From contig DASYSE010000004.1 of the NCBI GenBank assembly GCA_036003705.1, positions 1 to 26,529 of the forward strand: 26,529 nucleotides of DNA. The letters run 5' to 3'. Shown in pieces: positions 8,097 through 15,418 of the stretch. Source of the stretch: CALGFH01 sp036003705 (GTDB taxonomy: Bacteria; Actinomycetota; CALGFH01). Each line of letters opens with the position of its first letter. Positions within the stretch are counted from its first letter, which is position 1. Below the pieces are notes generated by a model. That model worked only from the letters and a program-made list of their open reading frames with translations, searched no databases and was not told where the DNA came from. A program made the translations under genes and the position numbers.

Positions 8097-8123
8097 AGCA
8101 TACCATCGGAACGAATGGTTCCG
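8097..8123 (-). promoter_or_regulatory. Promoter -10 box and palindromic operator of the second tetR gene
   Basis: Read on the minus strand, TATGCT (8102-8097) is a -10 hexamer. Immediately upstream, CGGAAC (8107-8112) and GTTCCG (8118-8123) form a perfect inverted repeat with a 5-bp centre, in the position of the promoter spacer. I see no good -35 box. A 17-bp operator with an odd centre is normal for TetR regulators. Confidence 0.65.
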
Positions 8124-8133
8124 TTCTGCTCTT

Positions 8134-8158
8134 GGTCGGGAAGCGTTCTCTCCCGACC
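8134..8158 (-). terminator. Hairpin terminator between ptsI and tetR
   Basis: GGTCGGGA (8134-8141) and TCCCGACC (8151-8158) form a perfect 8-bp stem with a 9-base loop, 34 bases beyond the ptsI stop and before the tetR promoter. It lacks a U-tract, as is common in high-GC actinobacteria. Its position suits termination of ptsH-ptsI. Confidence 0.5.
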
Positions 8159-8192
8159 GTGGCCCTCCCGGGCCCCGTCGAGTGACCGAGCG

Positions 8193-9851
8193 TCAGCTCC
8201 GGGTGGCGGCGCGGACGGTGGTGCGGGCGGTGCGGCCGTCCTCGGCCTCGAGGGCGAGGGTCGCCAGGCCTCGGCACTCGGCCAGGGTGTGGGCCGCGAG
8301 GGCGGCCCGGACCCCCGGCACGCTGACCGGGGCCATCGACAGACTGGTCACGCCGAGCCCGACGAACACCAGGGCGAGCAGCGGGTCGCTGGCCGCCTCG
8401 CCGCACACGCCGACCGGCTTGCCGAGAGCCTTGCCGGCCTCGGCGGTGAGCCGGACCAGCTCGAGCAGGGCCGGCTGCCATGCGTCGAGCAGGTCGGCCA
8501 GCTCCCCGGCCATCCGGTCGGCCGCATACGTGTACTGCGAGAGGTCGTTGGTCCCGATGGATGTGAAGTCGCAGGCCGCCGCCACGTGGTGCGCCCTGAC
8601 CGCCGCCGCCGGCACCTCGATCATCACGCCGGCGGTGGGCAGTCCGTACCCGTGCACCTGCTCGGCGAACGAGGCCGCTTCGGCCTTGGTGGACACCATG
8701 GGAGCCATCACCCAGACCGTCGCCTGGCTCGCCGACGCGGCCCCGGCTACGGCCGTCAGCTGCTGCTCCAGCAGCTCGGGGTGCCGCCGGGAGGTCCGCA
8801 GCCCGCGCACGCCGAGGGCAGGGTTGGGCTCGTCGGGCATGGTGACGAACTCCAGCGGCTTGTCCGCGCCGGCGTCCAGCGTCCGGACCACCACCTTGCG
8901 CCCCGGGAAGGCGTCGAAGACGCGCTGGTAGACGGCCTGCTGTTCCTCCAGGGTGGGGGCGTTGGGCCGGTCGAGGAAGAGGAACTCGGTCCGGAACAGG
9001 CCGACACCCTCGGAGTCCGCCGCCGCGGCGGCGTCAAGGTCCCGGTCCCCCGCGATGTTCACCAGGAGCTGGACCGGATGATCATCGGCGGTGCGGCCAG
9101 GACCGCTCACCGACTGGAGCGCCGCCTCCTTCGCCTCCTGGGCGGCGAGCGCCTCCTGGACGGTCGCCTCGTCGGGGGCGACCAGAACGCTGCCGTCGCT
9201 CCCGTCGACCAGGACCGTCTCGCCCTCGGCGATCGCCGTGGCGCCTCGGACGGTGACCACCGCCGGGATGCCGAGCGACTTGGCCAGGATGGCCGTGTGG
9301 CTGGTCGGCCCGCCCTCCTCGGTGATGATCGCGCGCACGCGATCGGCGTCCAGCGTCGCGGTGTCGGCCGGCGCCAAGTCGAGGGCGACCAGCACGAACG
9401 GGTGCCCGGGATCGGGGACGCCTGGCATCGGCACCCCGAGCAGCGTGGCCACCGTGCGGTTGCGAAGGTCGTCGAGGTCGGTAACTCGCTCGGCCATGTA
9501 GGGCCCGGCGGCCGCGAGCATGCCTCGGAACTCCTCGAAGGCCTCGGCGACCGCCGTCACCGCCGCCTTGCCGGCCTGCACGGCATCGCTGACCTTGGAT
9601 GCGAGCGTCGGGTCCTCGGCCATCATCGCCTGGGCGGCGAGCACGCTCGCCGCTTCGCCCGGGGCGCGGGTCGCCCGCTCCCCCAAGGTGGCGGCGACGG
9701 ACTTCATCGCGGCCAGGGCGGCCTGGTTCTCGGTCTCGGGGTCACCTGCGGGCGTCGCGTCGGTTGGGACGACCGGCGGGGCGGCCATGTGCGCCACCGG
9801 GCCGGCCGCTACGCCGGGGCTGACGCCGATGCCGCTGAGCGTCTCAGCCAT
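8193..9851 (-). CDS. ptsI: PTS Enzyme I (phosphoenolpyruvate-protein phosphotransferase)
   Basis: A 552-residue Enzyme I, the cytosolic first step of the sugar phosphotransferase system, which passes phosphate from phosphoenolpyruvate to HPr. The N-terminal HPr-binding and phosphohistidine domain carries the active His185 in GGPTSHTAIL. The C-terminal PEP-binding TIM barrel shows GLFRTEFLFLDR, VVRTLDAGADKPL, NPALGVRGLR, MIEVPAA and SIGTNDLSQYTYAADR, ending with the acid/base Cys483 in GVCGEAASDP. Length is typical. It starts three bases after the ptsH stop with GAGGG seven bases upstream, so the two genes are translationally coupled. No Enzyme II gene is present in the window. Beside a double-SIS enzyme and a dre-like site, it likely serves amino-sugar uptake. 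Confidence 0.96.
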   Translation of the reverse strand: MAETLSGIGVSPGVAAGPVAHMAAPPVVPTDATPAGDPETENQAALAAMKSVAATLGERATRAPGEAASVLAAQAMMAEDPTLASKVSDAVQAGKAAVTAVAEAFEEFRGMLAAAGPYMAERVTDLDDLRNRTVATLLGVPMPGVPDPGHPFVLVALDLAPADTATLDADRVRAIITEEGGPTSHTAILAKSLGIPAVVTVRGATAIAEGETVLVDGSDGSVLVAPDEATVQEALAAQEAKEAALQSVSGPGRTADDHPVQLLVNIAGDRDLDAAAAADSEGVGLFRTEFLFLDRPNAPTLEEQQAVYQRVFDAFPGRKVVVRTLDAGADKPLEFVTMPDEPNPALGVRGLRTSRRHPELLEQQLTAVAGAASASQATVWVMAPMVSTKAEAASFAEQVHGYGLPTAGVMIEVPAAAVRAHHVAAACDFTSIGTNDLSQYTYAADRMAGELADLLDAWQPALLELVRLTAEAGKALGKPVGVCGEAASDPLLALVFVGLGVTSLSMAPVSVPGVRAALAAHTLAECRGLATLALEAEDGRTARTTVRAATRS

Positions 9852-9854
9852 GGC

Positions 9855-10127
9855 TCAACCCTCGCTGTCGAGATCCCTGGCCAGCAGGGCGGCCAGCTCG
9901 TCCAATGCCTGCTCGGCGCCGTCGCCCTCGGCAGCCAGCACCACCTCGTCGCCGCCGCGGGCATCCAGCGCCAGCACCGACAGGATGCTGCGGGCGTCGA
10001 CCGGATTGCCGTCGGCCTTGGCGATGGTCACCTTCACTGGCTGCTTCGCCGCCGCCTGTACGAACATTGCGGCTGGTCGGGCGTGCAGGCCGACCTTGGA
10101 ACCCACAGCGACGCGGCGTTCGGGCAT
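9855..10127 (-). CDS. ptsH: Phosphocarrier protein HPr
   Basis: A 90-residue HPr, the small cytosolic phosphocarrier between Enzyme I and sugar-specific Enzymes II. The phosphorylated residue is His15 in VGLHARPAAMFV, at the canonical position. The Ser46 region is present as ARSILSVLAL (Ser47), followed by the family ending GDEVVLAAEGDGAEQAL. The ATG at 10127 follows GGAGG six to seven bases upstream; an upstream extension of the frame is Arg-rich and not HPr-like. It is the first gene of a ptsH-ptsI operon. The 219-bp divergent gap to the SIS gene holds a dre-like operator. Confidence 0.96.
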   Translation of the reverse strand: MPERRVAVGSKVGLHARPAAMFVQAAAKQPVKVTIAKADGNPVDARSILSVLALDARGGDEVVLAAEGDGAEQALDELAALLARDLDSEG

Positions 10128-10307
10128 GACGAACCTCCGACCTTCGGCACGCCGGGACATGCCCGGCCCTCTCATTGGGTCAGACAGTATCAGCGTCTAG
10201 CCTTCCCGCCGACCGCTTCGGCCACACCCGCCGGCTTCCGCGTGTCACGGCCGGAGGGTGGGGAGGCCGAGGACGAGCCTTGGCGATGCTACTGTTCCTC
10301 CGAGCCA

Positions 10308-10323
10308 ATTGGACTAGGCCACT
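10308..10323 (+). promoter_or_regulatory. dre-like (DasR/NagR, GntR-family) operator
   Basis: ATTGGACTAGGCCACT matches 13 of 16 positions of the DasR-responsive element ACTGGTCTAGACCACT. Five of six bases of the half-site TGGACT pair with AGGCCA. It lies 23 bp before the SIS-enzyme start and 180 bp from ptsH. In streptomycetes DasR represses ptsH, ptsI and nagB and is released by glucosamine-6-phosphate. A weaker half-match, GTCTAG, occurs at 10195-10200 nearer ptsH. The regulator gene is not in the window. Confidence 0.6.
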
Positions 10324-10346
10324 TGTACGGGGATTGCGAGGTACTG

Positions 10347-11573
10347 GTGCCGAGCCGGATGCGGCAGGAGATCGCCGAACAGCCGGAGGCGCTGCGCCGG
10401 ACCTTCCAGGCGTTGCTCCCCCAGGTCGTCGAGCTGCAGGCGGTGGCCCGGGGGACCAGGCAGGTGCTGTTCATCGCCAGGGGGTCGTCGGACAACGCGG
10501 CGGTGTACGGCCAGTACCTGTGCTCGGCGCGCGGCGGGCACGTGGCGTCGCTCGCGTCGCCGTCGCTGGCGACGGTCTACCGGGCCGACCTCGACCTTCG
10601 CGGGGTGCTGGCGGTGGCGGTGTCGCAGTCCGGGGCCACCGAGGAGATCGTGACCACGCTGGACTGGGCCCGCCACGGGGGTGCCCGGACGGTCGCGGTC
10701 ACCAACGTTGCCGGGTCGCCGCTCACCGAGGTCGCCGACGTGGCCCTGGTCACCCAGGCAGGCAGCGAGCTGGCGGTCCCCGCGACCAAGACATACACCA
10801 CGCAGCTGGCGGCGATGGCCGTCCTTGCCCTGGCGCTGGAGACCAACCGCCCCCAGGCCGGAAGGCCGGGCGACAACCGGCCCAGCGGCCAGGCGCTTGG
10901 CGGGTCCCGGGTCGGGGCTGAGGGGCGGGGTGGGGGCTGGGTCGGGGGTCAAGGGCGGGGTGAGGGGCGGGGTGGCACGGGCGGGGGTCAGGGGCGGGGT
11001 GGGGTCACGGGCGGGGGTCAGAGGCGGGGTGGGGACTGGGTCGGGGCTGAGGGGCTTGGGCGGGTACCTGACGCCGTCGAGGCCATGCTCGAGGTCGCAC
11101 CCGCTGCCGAGGCGCTCGCGGGGCGGCTCACCTATGCCCAGACGCTGGTCGTCTCGGGCCGAGGCTATGCCTATTCGACCGCCCTGGAGCTGTCGCTGAA
11201 GCTCAAGGAGGCCTGCTACGTCACGGCCGTCGGCCTCTCGTACGCCGACCTGGTCCACGGGCCCATCGCGATCGTCGACGCGCGCACCCCGGCCCTCCTG
11301 GTGGTGGCCGCGGATGGGCCGATGCTGCCGGAGATGACCGGCCTGGCCCAGCGGCTCGGTGACACCGGGGCCCACGTCTACGGCATCGGCGGCGACCCGG
11401 ACTTTGCCGCGGCCTGCCGCGCCGTCCTTCCCGGCCCTTCGCTCCCCGAGCACCTGGCCCCGTTCGGGCTGATCGTTCCCGGTCAGCTCCTGGCCGAGGC
11501 CCTGGCAAGAGCCAAGGGCATCGACCCAGACGCCCCCCGCGGGCTCCGCAAGGTCACCCAAACCGACACCTGA
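10347..11573 (+). CDS. Double-SIS-domain amino-sugar-phosphate enzyme (GlmS-isomerase/NagB-II-like) with repeat linker
   Basis: A 408-residue protein with two sugar-isomerase (SIS) domains and no glutaminase domain. SIS1 (about 35-165) has ARGSSDNAA, the phosphate-binding SQSGATEE at 93-100, and GSELAVPATKTYTTQLAAMAVL. SIS2 (about 242-408) has VSGRGYAYSTALELSLKLKEACYV and LVHGPIAIVD. This pattern fits NagB-II-type glucosamine-6-phosphate deaminases or related isomerases, and its divergence from ptsHI with a dre-like site supports an amino-sugar role (inference). The GTG at 10347 is chosen because GAGG (10338-10341) lies five bases upstream; ATG 10359 is the alternative. Oddly, residues about 171-241 form a Gly/Arg-rich linker of decapeptide repeats that a normal homologue (about 340-350 residues) lacks. 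Confidence 0.88.
   Translation: MPSRMRQEIAEQPEALRRTFQALLPQVVELQAVARGTRQVLFIARGSSDNAAVYGQYLCSARGGHVASLASPSLATVYRADLDLRGVLAVAVSQSGATEEIVTTLDWARHGGARTVAVTNVAGSPLTEVADVALVTQAGSELAVPATKTYTTQLAAMAVLALALETNRPQAGRPGDNRPSGQALGGSRVGAEGRGGGWVGGQGRGEGRGGTGGGQGRGGVTGGGQRRGGDWVGAEGLGRVPDAVEAMLEVAPAAEALAGRLTYAQTLVVSGRGYAYSTALELSLKLKEACYVTAVGLSYADLVHGPIAIVDARTPALLVVAADGPMLPEMTGLAQRLGDTGAHVYGIGGDPDFAAACRAVLPGPSLPEHLAPFGLIVPGQLLAEALARAKGIDPDAPRGLRKVTQTDT
10909..11065 (+). repeat. G-rich 30-bp tandem repeat inside the SIS gene
   Basis: About five units beginning GGGTCGGGG or GGGCGGGGG start near 10909, 10939, 10979, 11009 and 11038. In codons the steps are 30, 39, 30 and 30 bases, so the frame is kept. The encoded units are VGAEGRGGGW, a longer second unit, GGGQGRGGVT, GGGQRRGGDW and VGAEGLG. 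By eye the + strand has about 17 runs of four or more G, so it has strong G-quadruplex potential. Confidence 0.9.
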
Positions 11574-11583
11574 CGACGGCCAG

Positions 11584-11770
11584 CCGGGATGGGGTGTGGT
11601 TCGGCAACAAGGGGTGGGCGAGGGTGCTGGCTCGGCCCGGATGGGGGGTGGTTCGGTGCCGAGGGTGGGCGAGGGGTGCTTGGCTGGCCGGGATGGGGTG
11701 TGGTTCGGCACCAAGGGGGTGGGCGAGGGGTGCTTGGCTCGGCCGGGATGGGCACGGTTCGACACCCCAC
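11584..11770 (+). repeat. 52-55 bp minisatellite between convergent genes
   Basis: Three full units start at 11584, 11636 and 11688 (lengths 52, 52 and 55) and a degenerate fourth starts at 11743. Each begins CCGGGATGGGG or close to it, followed by TGTGGTTCGG, GGTGGGCGAGG and a TGGCTCGG-like end. The array nearly fills the 210-bp gap between the SIS gene and the convergent spermidine-synthase-like gene. I see no gene or terminator in it. Confidence 0.85.
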
Positions 11771-11783
11771 GGGGGTGGTTTGG

Positions 11784-14231
11784 TCAGCGGGGGGCGGCGC
11801 GGACGAGGGTCGCCTCGCTGATGTACTGCCGGTTGTCCATGAAGGCGCGGCGCCACAGGAAATACTCGGAGCGGGGGCGGTCGTCGGTGATCTCCGGCCC
11901 GCCGCCCACGAACGATCGCACCTCGTCGTCGGCAAGCCACTGGGAATGCCGCACGACCTCGACCCAGCCGTCGGCGTCGGTCGGCGGATGGTCGGGCACG
12001 TCGTTCAGGTCCCGCAGCGCGGCTGGGGAGCCAAGCACCTGCCGGACCGCCGGCTCGGTGAACTCGAGCGGGGCATCGGAGCCGAACATGAACACCCCGT
12101 GCCGGCCCGGCGAGAGCACCAGGCGGACGTGGCCGAACACGCCGGCGAAGGTGCGGACGTGCTCCTTGAAGTCGTCAAGAGGCAGGGCGTAGGGAATCCA
12201 GAGCATGAACGCCCCGCCGGGGCGCAGGCGGGCCTTGCCCTCGGTCAGGAACTCACGGGTGTAGAGGACCACCGACCCGGCGCTCTCGATCGGCGGGGCC
12301 GGGTCGACGGCGACCAGGTCGTAGGTCTCGCGGGACAACCGGACGTAGTTGCGGCCGTCGCTGACGATCACCCGGCCCTCGGGATGGTTCAGGAAGCGAT
12401 CGGCGTCCGGGAAGAAGACCGGCATCCGGCTGGGCACCGTGGGGGACAGCTCGACCGCGTCGGTTCGCAGCCCGAGCTGGAGCCCGGAGCGGTACGTGCT
12501 GCCCATGCCGAACGCGATCACCAGGAAGTCGCGTGCGTCGGGCCGCAGCGCCTTCGACAGGTACCCCATCAGCTTGGTGTCGACGGTGAGCGAGGTCATG
12601 CCCACCCCACCGACCAGGAGCCGCCGGCCCCTGGCCGGGCCGCCGACGGTGTCGACCGTGGCCAGCTCGTCCTCGGCGTGGGTCACCGGCAGGCCGGTGC
12701 TGCGCAGCTCGTTCTCGGTTCGGGTGCGGGTGACCGGAAGGTCGAGCGAGGAGGCGACCAGGCCGAGCACCGCCAACCCGGCCAGTCCGATGCCGACCAT
12801 CCGCGCCCGCCCAGCCTGGACCGGCCGGGCCTGCCCACGCCGGCCCGTTGGAGCGCGCCCATCCCGGTCTCGTCCGCCTTGCCCGCCCTGATCCGGCCGG
12901 GCCTGCCCGCCTTGGGTCGCTCGCGTCCGGCCGACCGGCTCGGCGGCGAACAGGATGGCGCCGGCGAGCAGGTTCAGGCCGCCCAGGAGCAGGACCGAGC
13001 CGTTGGTGCCGAGTGTCCCGGCGAGCACGAACGCGGCCCCGAACGAGCCGAGGATGGATCCGCCGGTGTTGGCCGCGTACAGCAGACCGACGCTCCCCCC
13101 CGCCGCCTCCGCCGATGGGGTGGCCAGGCGCCCGGCCAGGGGGAAGGCGTAGCCCATCAGCACCGTCGCCGGGAGCAGCACGACCACGGTGCGGACCACG
13201 AACGGCACGTGGCCGACCAGCCCGCTGCCGAGCACCACCGTGGCCTGGGCGAGGGCGCCGACCCCGGCCAGGCACAGGCCGAGCATGCCGAGCCGTTCGC
13301 CCTCGGGCCGGGAGAAGCGCCGGTACAGGAAGCTGCCCAGGGCGATGCCGAGCAGGAAGATGGCCAGGATGGTGGTGAAGATGTAGATGCTGGAACCGGT
13401 GCCCTCGGCCAGCATCCGGGTCCAGAGCACCTCGAGGGCGAGGGCGACGAACCCGGAGACGAACGTCGCCGCCAGCACGGCCCGCCGCCGGGGAAGGAAG
13501 GAGCGAGGCACCCGCGGCCTGGAGGGGCGCTTCGCCGAGGCCGCCCCGCCGGCGCCATCCCCGGCCGTCTCCCAGCGTCGCGACAGCAGGATGGCGCCGA
13601 GCCCGGCCAGCAGGTTGAGGGCGACGGCCACCAAACTGGTCAGCCGCAGGCCGAGCAGCTCGATGAGCACGAAGCCGCCGACCAGCGTGCCGGCCATGGC
13701 GCCGATGGTGTTGGCCGCGTACAGCTCGCCAAGCCGGGCCCCGGCCTCGTCCAGGGTGCGGACCAGGTAGCGGGTCAGCAGCGGCAGGGTCATGCCCATC
13801 AGGAAGGTCGCCGGTGCCACCGCCGCCAGCGCGAGGCCGAAGCGGACGCCGGTGAGCTGCGGCGGCCGCTCGACCAGGATGGGCCAGACACCGCGGTAGA
13901 GCTCGGCCAGGCCGCGGAAGGCGAACGGCAGCAGCACGGCCATGGCGGCGACGGCCAGCTCGACCAGGCCGTACAGGCGCAGCGGCCGGGCGCTGGTGTC
14001 GGCCAGCCGGCCGCCGGCCAGGCTGCCGAAGCCGAGGCCGGCCATGAAGGCGGTGACGATCGTGGCGACGGCCTGGGTGGTGTAGCCGAACACCAGCACC
14101 AGCTCGCGCGACCACACCACCTGGTAGACCAGCCCGGCCGCGCCCGAGGCGACGAACAGGCCGAGCACCGCGCCGCGCAGCGCGGGGGTGGCGCGGCTGG
14201 TGGGCTGGGACGGGGCGGTGGCGACGGCCAC
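11784..14231 (-). CDS. Membrane-fused spermidine synthase-like protein
   Basis: An 815-residue fusion. Residues 1 to about 520 are a multi-pass membrane region of roughly 14 hydrophobic segments with family signatures such as ASGAAGLVYQVVWSREL (28-44) and GLGFGSLAGGRLAD. A C-terminal Rossmann domain (about 535-760) resembles spermidine synthase/SAM methyltransferases. Its nucleotide-site loop reads AFGMGSTYRSG rather than GGGDG, and the later motif is VAVDPAPP. The loss of the GGGDG aspartate argues against ordinary aminopropyl transfer. Two hydrophilic loops (about 214-245 and 429-481) are low-complexity Arg/Gly/Pro sequence; the second contains a duplicated GQARP segment. The start is GTG with GAGGAG eight bases upstream, sequestered in a hairpin. 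Function unknown. Confidence 0.85.
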   Translation of the reverse strand: MAVATAPSQPTSRATPALRGAVLGLFVASGAAGLVYQVVWSRELVLVFGYTTQAVATIVTAFMAGLGFGSLAGGRLADTSARPLRLYGLVELAVAAMAVLLPFAFRGLAELYRGVWPILVERPPQLTGVRFGLALAAVAPATFLMGMTLPLLTRYLVRTLDEAGARLGELYAANTIGAMAGTLVGGFVLIELLGLRLTSLVAVALNLLAGLGAILLSRRWETAGDGAGGAASAKRPSRPRVPRSFLPRRRAVLAATFVSGFVALALEVLWTRMLAEGTGSSIYIFTTILAIFLLGIALGSFLYRRFSRPEGERLGMLGLCLAGVGALAQATVVLGSGLVGHVPFVVRTVVVLLPATVLMGYAFPLAGRLATPSAEAAGGSVGLLYAANTGGSILGSFGAAFVLAGTLGTNGSVLLLGGLNLLAGAILFAAEPVGRTRATQGGQARPDQGGQGGRDRDGRAPTGRRGQARPVQAGRARMVGIGLAGLAVLGLVASSLDLPVTRTRTENELRSTGLPVTHAEDELATVDTVGGPARGRRLLVGGVGMTSLTVDTKLMGYLSKALRPDARDFLVIAFGMGSTYRSGLQLGLRTDAVELSPTVPSRMPVFFPDADRFLNHPEGRVIVSDGRNYVRLSRETYDLVAVDPAPPIESAGSVVLYTREFLTEGKARLRPGGAFMLWIPYALPLDDFKEHVRTFAGVFGHVRLVLSPGRHGVFMFGSDAPLEFTEPAVRQVLGSPAALRDLNDVPDHPPTDADGWVEVVRHSQWLADDEVRSFVGGGPEITDDRPRSEYFLWRRAFMDNRQYISEATLVRAAPR
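12821..12908. repeat. 16-bp direct repeat in a hydrophilic loop of the membrane SpeE-like gene
   Basis: CCGGCCGGGCCTGCCC occurs at 12821-12836 and again at 12893-12908, 72 bp apart (24 codons, in frame). It encodes the repeated GQARP segments of an Arg/Gly-rich loop between membrane segments. This looks like a local in-frame duplication. Confidence 0.7.
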
Positions 14232-14239
14232 GGGCGAGG

Positions 14240-14270
14240 CTCCTCAACGTTCGATCCGGACGATGAGGAG
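14240..14270 (-). promoter_or_regulatory. Hairpin occluding the ribosome-binding site of the SpeE-like gene
   Basis: CTCCTCA (14240-14246) is exactly complementary to TGAGGAG (14264-14270). Inside, CGTTCG and CGGACG flank a 3-base loop and pair apart from one G-T, which becomes A-C on the minus-strand RNA; one A-A/T-T mismatch separates the two stems. In the minus-strand mRNA the 3' arm TGAGGAG is the ribosome-binding site, eight bases before the GTG start. Translational control is inferred. On the + strand the same hairpin lies about 155 bases before the DUF4349 gene. Confidence 0.6.
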
Positions 14271-14425
14271 GCTTCCAGATCCCAGGCCGACCCGGCAAGC
14301 GACCGTCCACAGGCCGCTCCGGCTCGGCAGCAGGGGCGCCGATCGGGCAAGCGGTGGTTGCGGTGAGGGAACCGTTCGGCCGGCGCCGGCGTCCCACCAG
14401 CAGGTACCGACACGGGAGGGTCAGC

Positions 14426-15310
14426 ATGCGGTTTCGCCGGGCGGCGGTTGGGGTGGCGCTGGTCGCGATGGTGGTCGCGGCCGGCTGCAGCAGGGGCGGG
14501 GATGCGGGAGACGGGGCCGCCGGCGGGTCGGAGGCGCAAGTAGCCCCGGCCGCCGACCAGGCTGCCGGCGGGCAGGGGCAGACCAGTCCGCCGGGCAAGG
14601 CCGGCACGACCGGCGCGGCCGACCAGGTGCGCCTGGTCGACCTGGGCAACCGGATCGTCCGCACGGCAACGGTCGACCTCGAGGTCGGGAAGGATCGCCT
14701 GAACGACACCATCAACCGCGCCACCGACCTCGTCACCAGGGCCAAGGGCATCTATGTCGGATCGTCGACCTCGGTGCCCGACGGTGGCCCGGCCAGCGGA
14801 CAGGTCAGCTTCCGGGTGCCGGTCGACGCCTTCGAGCCGGTCCTTCGTGAGGTCAAGGCCCTTGGCACCTACCGCGGCGAGCAGTCGAGCACCGAGGACG
14901 TCACCAGCCAGTACATCGACCTCAACGGCCAGCTCTCGGCCTGGCGTGCCCAGGAGCGCGTGTACCTCCGGCTGCTCGACCGGGCCAAGTCGATTGCCGA
15001 CGTCATCGCGGTCCAAAACCAGCTCCAGCAAGTGCAGTCCAACATCGAGCGGCTCCAGGGCCAGGTCGACCACCTCGAGGACCAGTCCTCGTACTCGACC
15101 ATCGTCCTTCAGCTCAGCGAGCCGGGTGCCGCCGGCCCGGGCGGGGAGCCGGCCGGTCGGCTGGCCAGGGCCTGGGCAACGGCCGTGAACGGGCTGGGCG
15201 TGATGGCGGCGGCAGCCCTTGTGGGGGTGGTCTGGCTCATCCCGGTGGTGGTCCTGGCCGGTCTGGTCCTGCTGGTGGTGCGAGCGGCCAGACGGCCCCG
15301 CCCGGCGTAG
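14426..15310 (+). CDS. DUF4349 domain lipoprotein
   Basis: A 294-residue predicted lipoprotein. Residues 1-21 are a signal peptide ending in the lipobox AAGC (Cys21), followed by a Gly/Ala-rich linker to about 70. DUF4349 spans about 75-285: NRIVRTATVDLEVG, VSFRVPVDAFEPVLREVKALG, then a heptad-like coiled coil (about 165-230, including AVQNQLQQVQSNIERLQGQ), YSTIVLQLSEP, and a C-terminal TM helix at about 257-286 with a basic tail. The family is widespread, envelope-located and of unknown function. The ATG at 14426 follows GGGAGGG. It is divergent from the SpeE-like gene across 194 bp. Confidence 0.92.
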   Translation: MRFRRAAVGVALVAMVVAAGCSRGGDAGDGAAGGSEAQVAPAADQAAGGQGQTSPPGKAGTTGAADQVRLVDLGNRIVRTATVDLEVGKDRLNDTINRATDLVTRAKGIYVGSSTSVPDGGPASGQVSFRVPVDAFEPVLREVKALGTYRGEQSSTEDVTSQYIDLNGQLSAWRAQERVYLRLLDRAKSIADVIAVQNQLQQVQSNIERLQGQVDHLEDQSSYSTIVLQLSEPGAAGPGGEPAGRLARAWATAVNGLGVMAAAALVGVVWLIPVVVLAGLVLLVVRAARRPRPA

Positions 15311-15418
15311 GGTAAGCTAGGAGCGATCGACCCGAAATGCCCAAGAGTAGCGACTGGCCAGCCGATGGTCGCCGGGCCGTCGCCCGCTCATCCACTACGC
15401 CGCAGGGGATAGCCTCGG

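Noticed and set aside
7944..10346. Upstream extension of the SIS-enzyme frame across ptsI and ptsH on the plus strand
   Set aside because: It is antisense to two certain genes. The SIS domain begins only after 10347, where a ribosome-binding site is found.
11589..14366. 925-codon plus-strand frame opposite the SpeE-like gene
   Set aside because: It starts in the minisatellite and is antisense noise; the minus strand has recognisable domains, a start and a ribosome-binding site.
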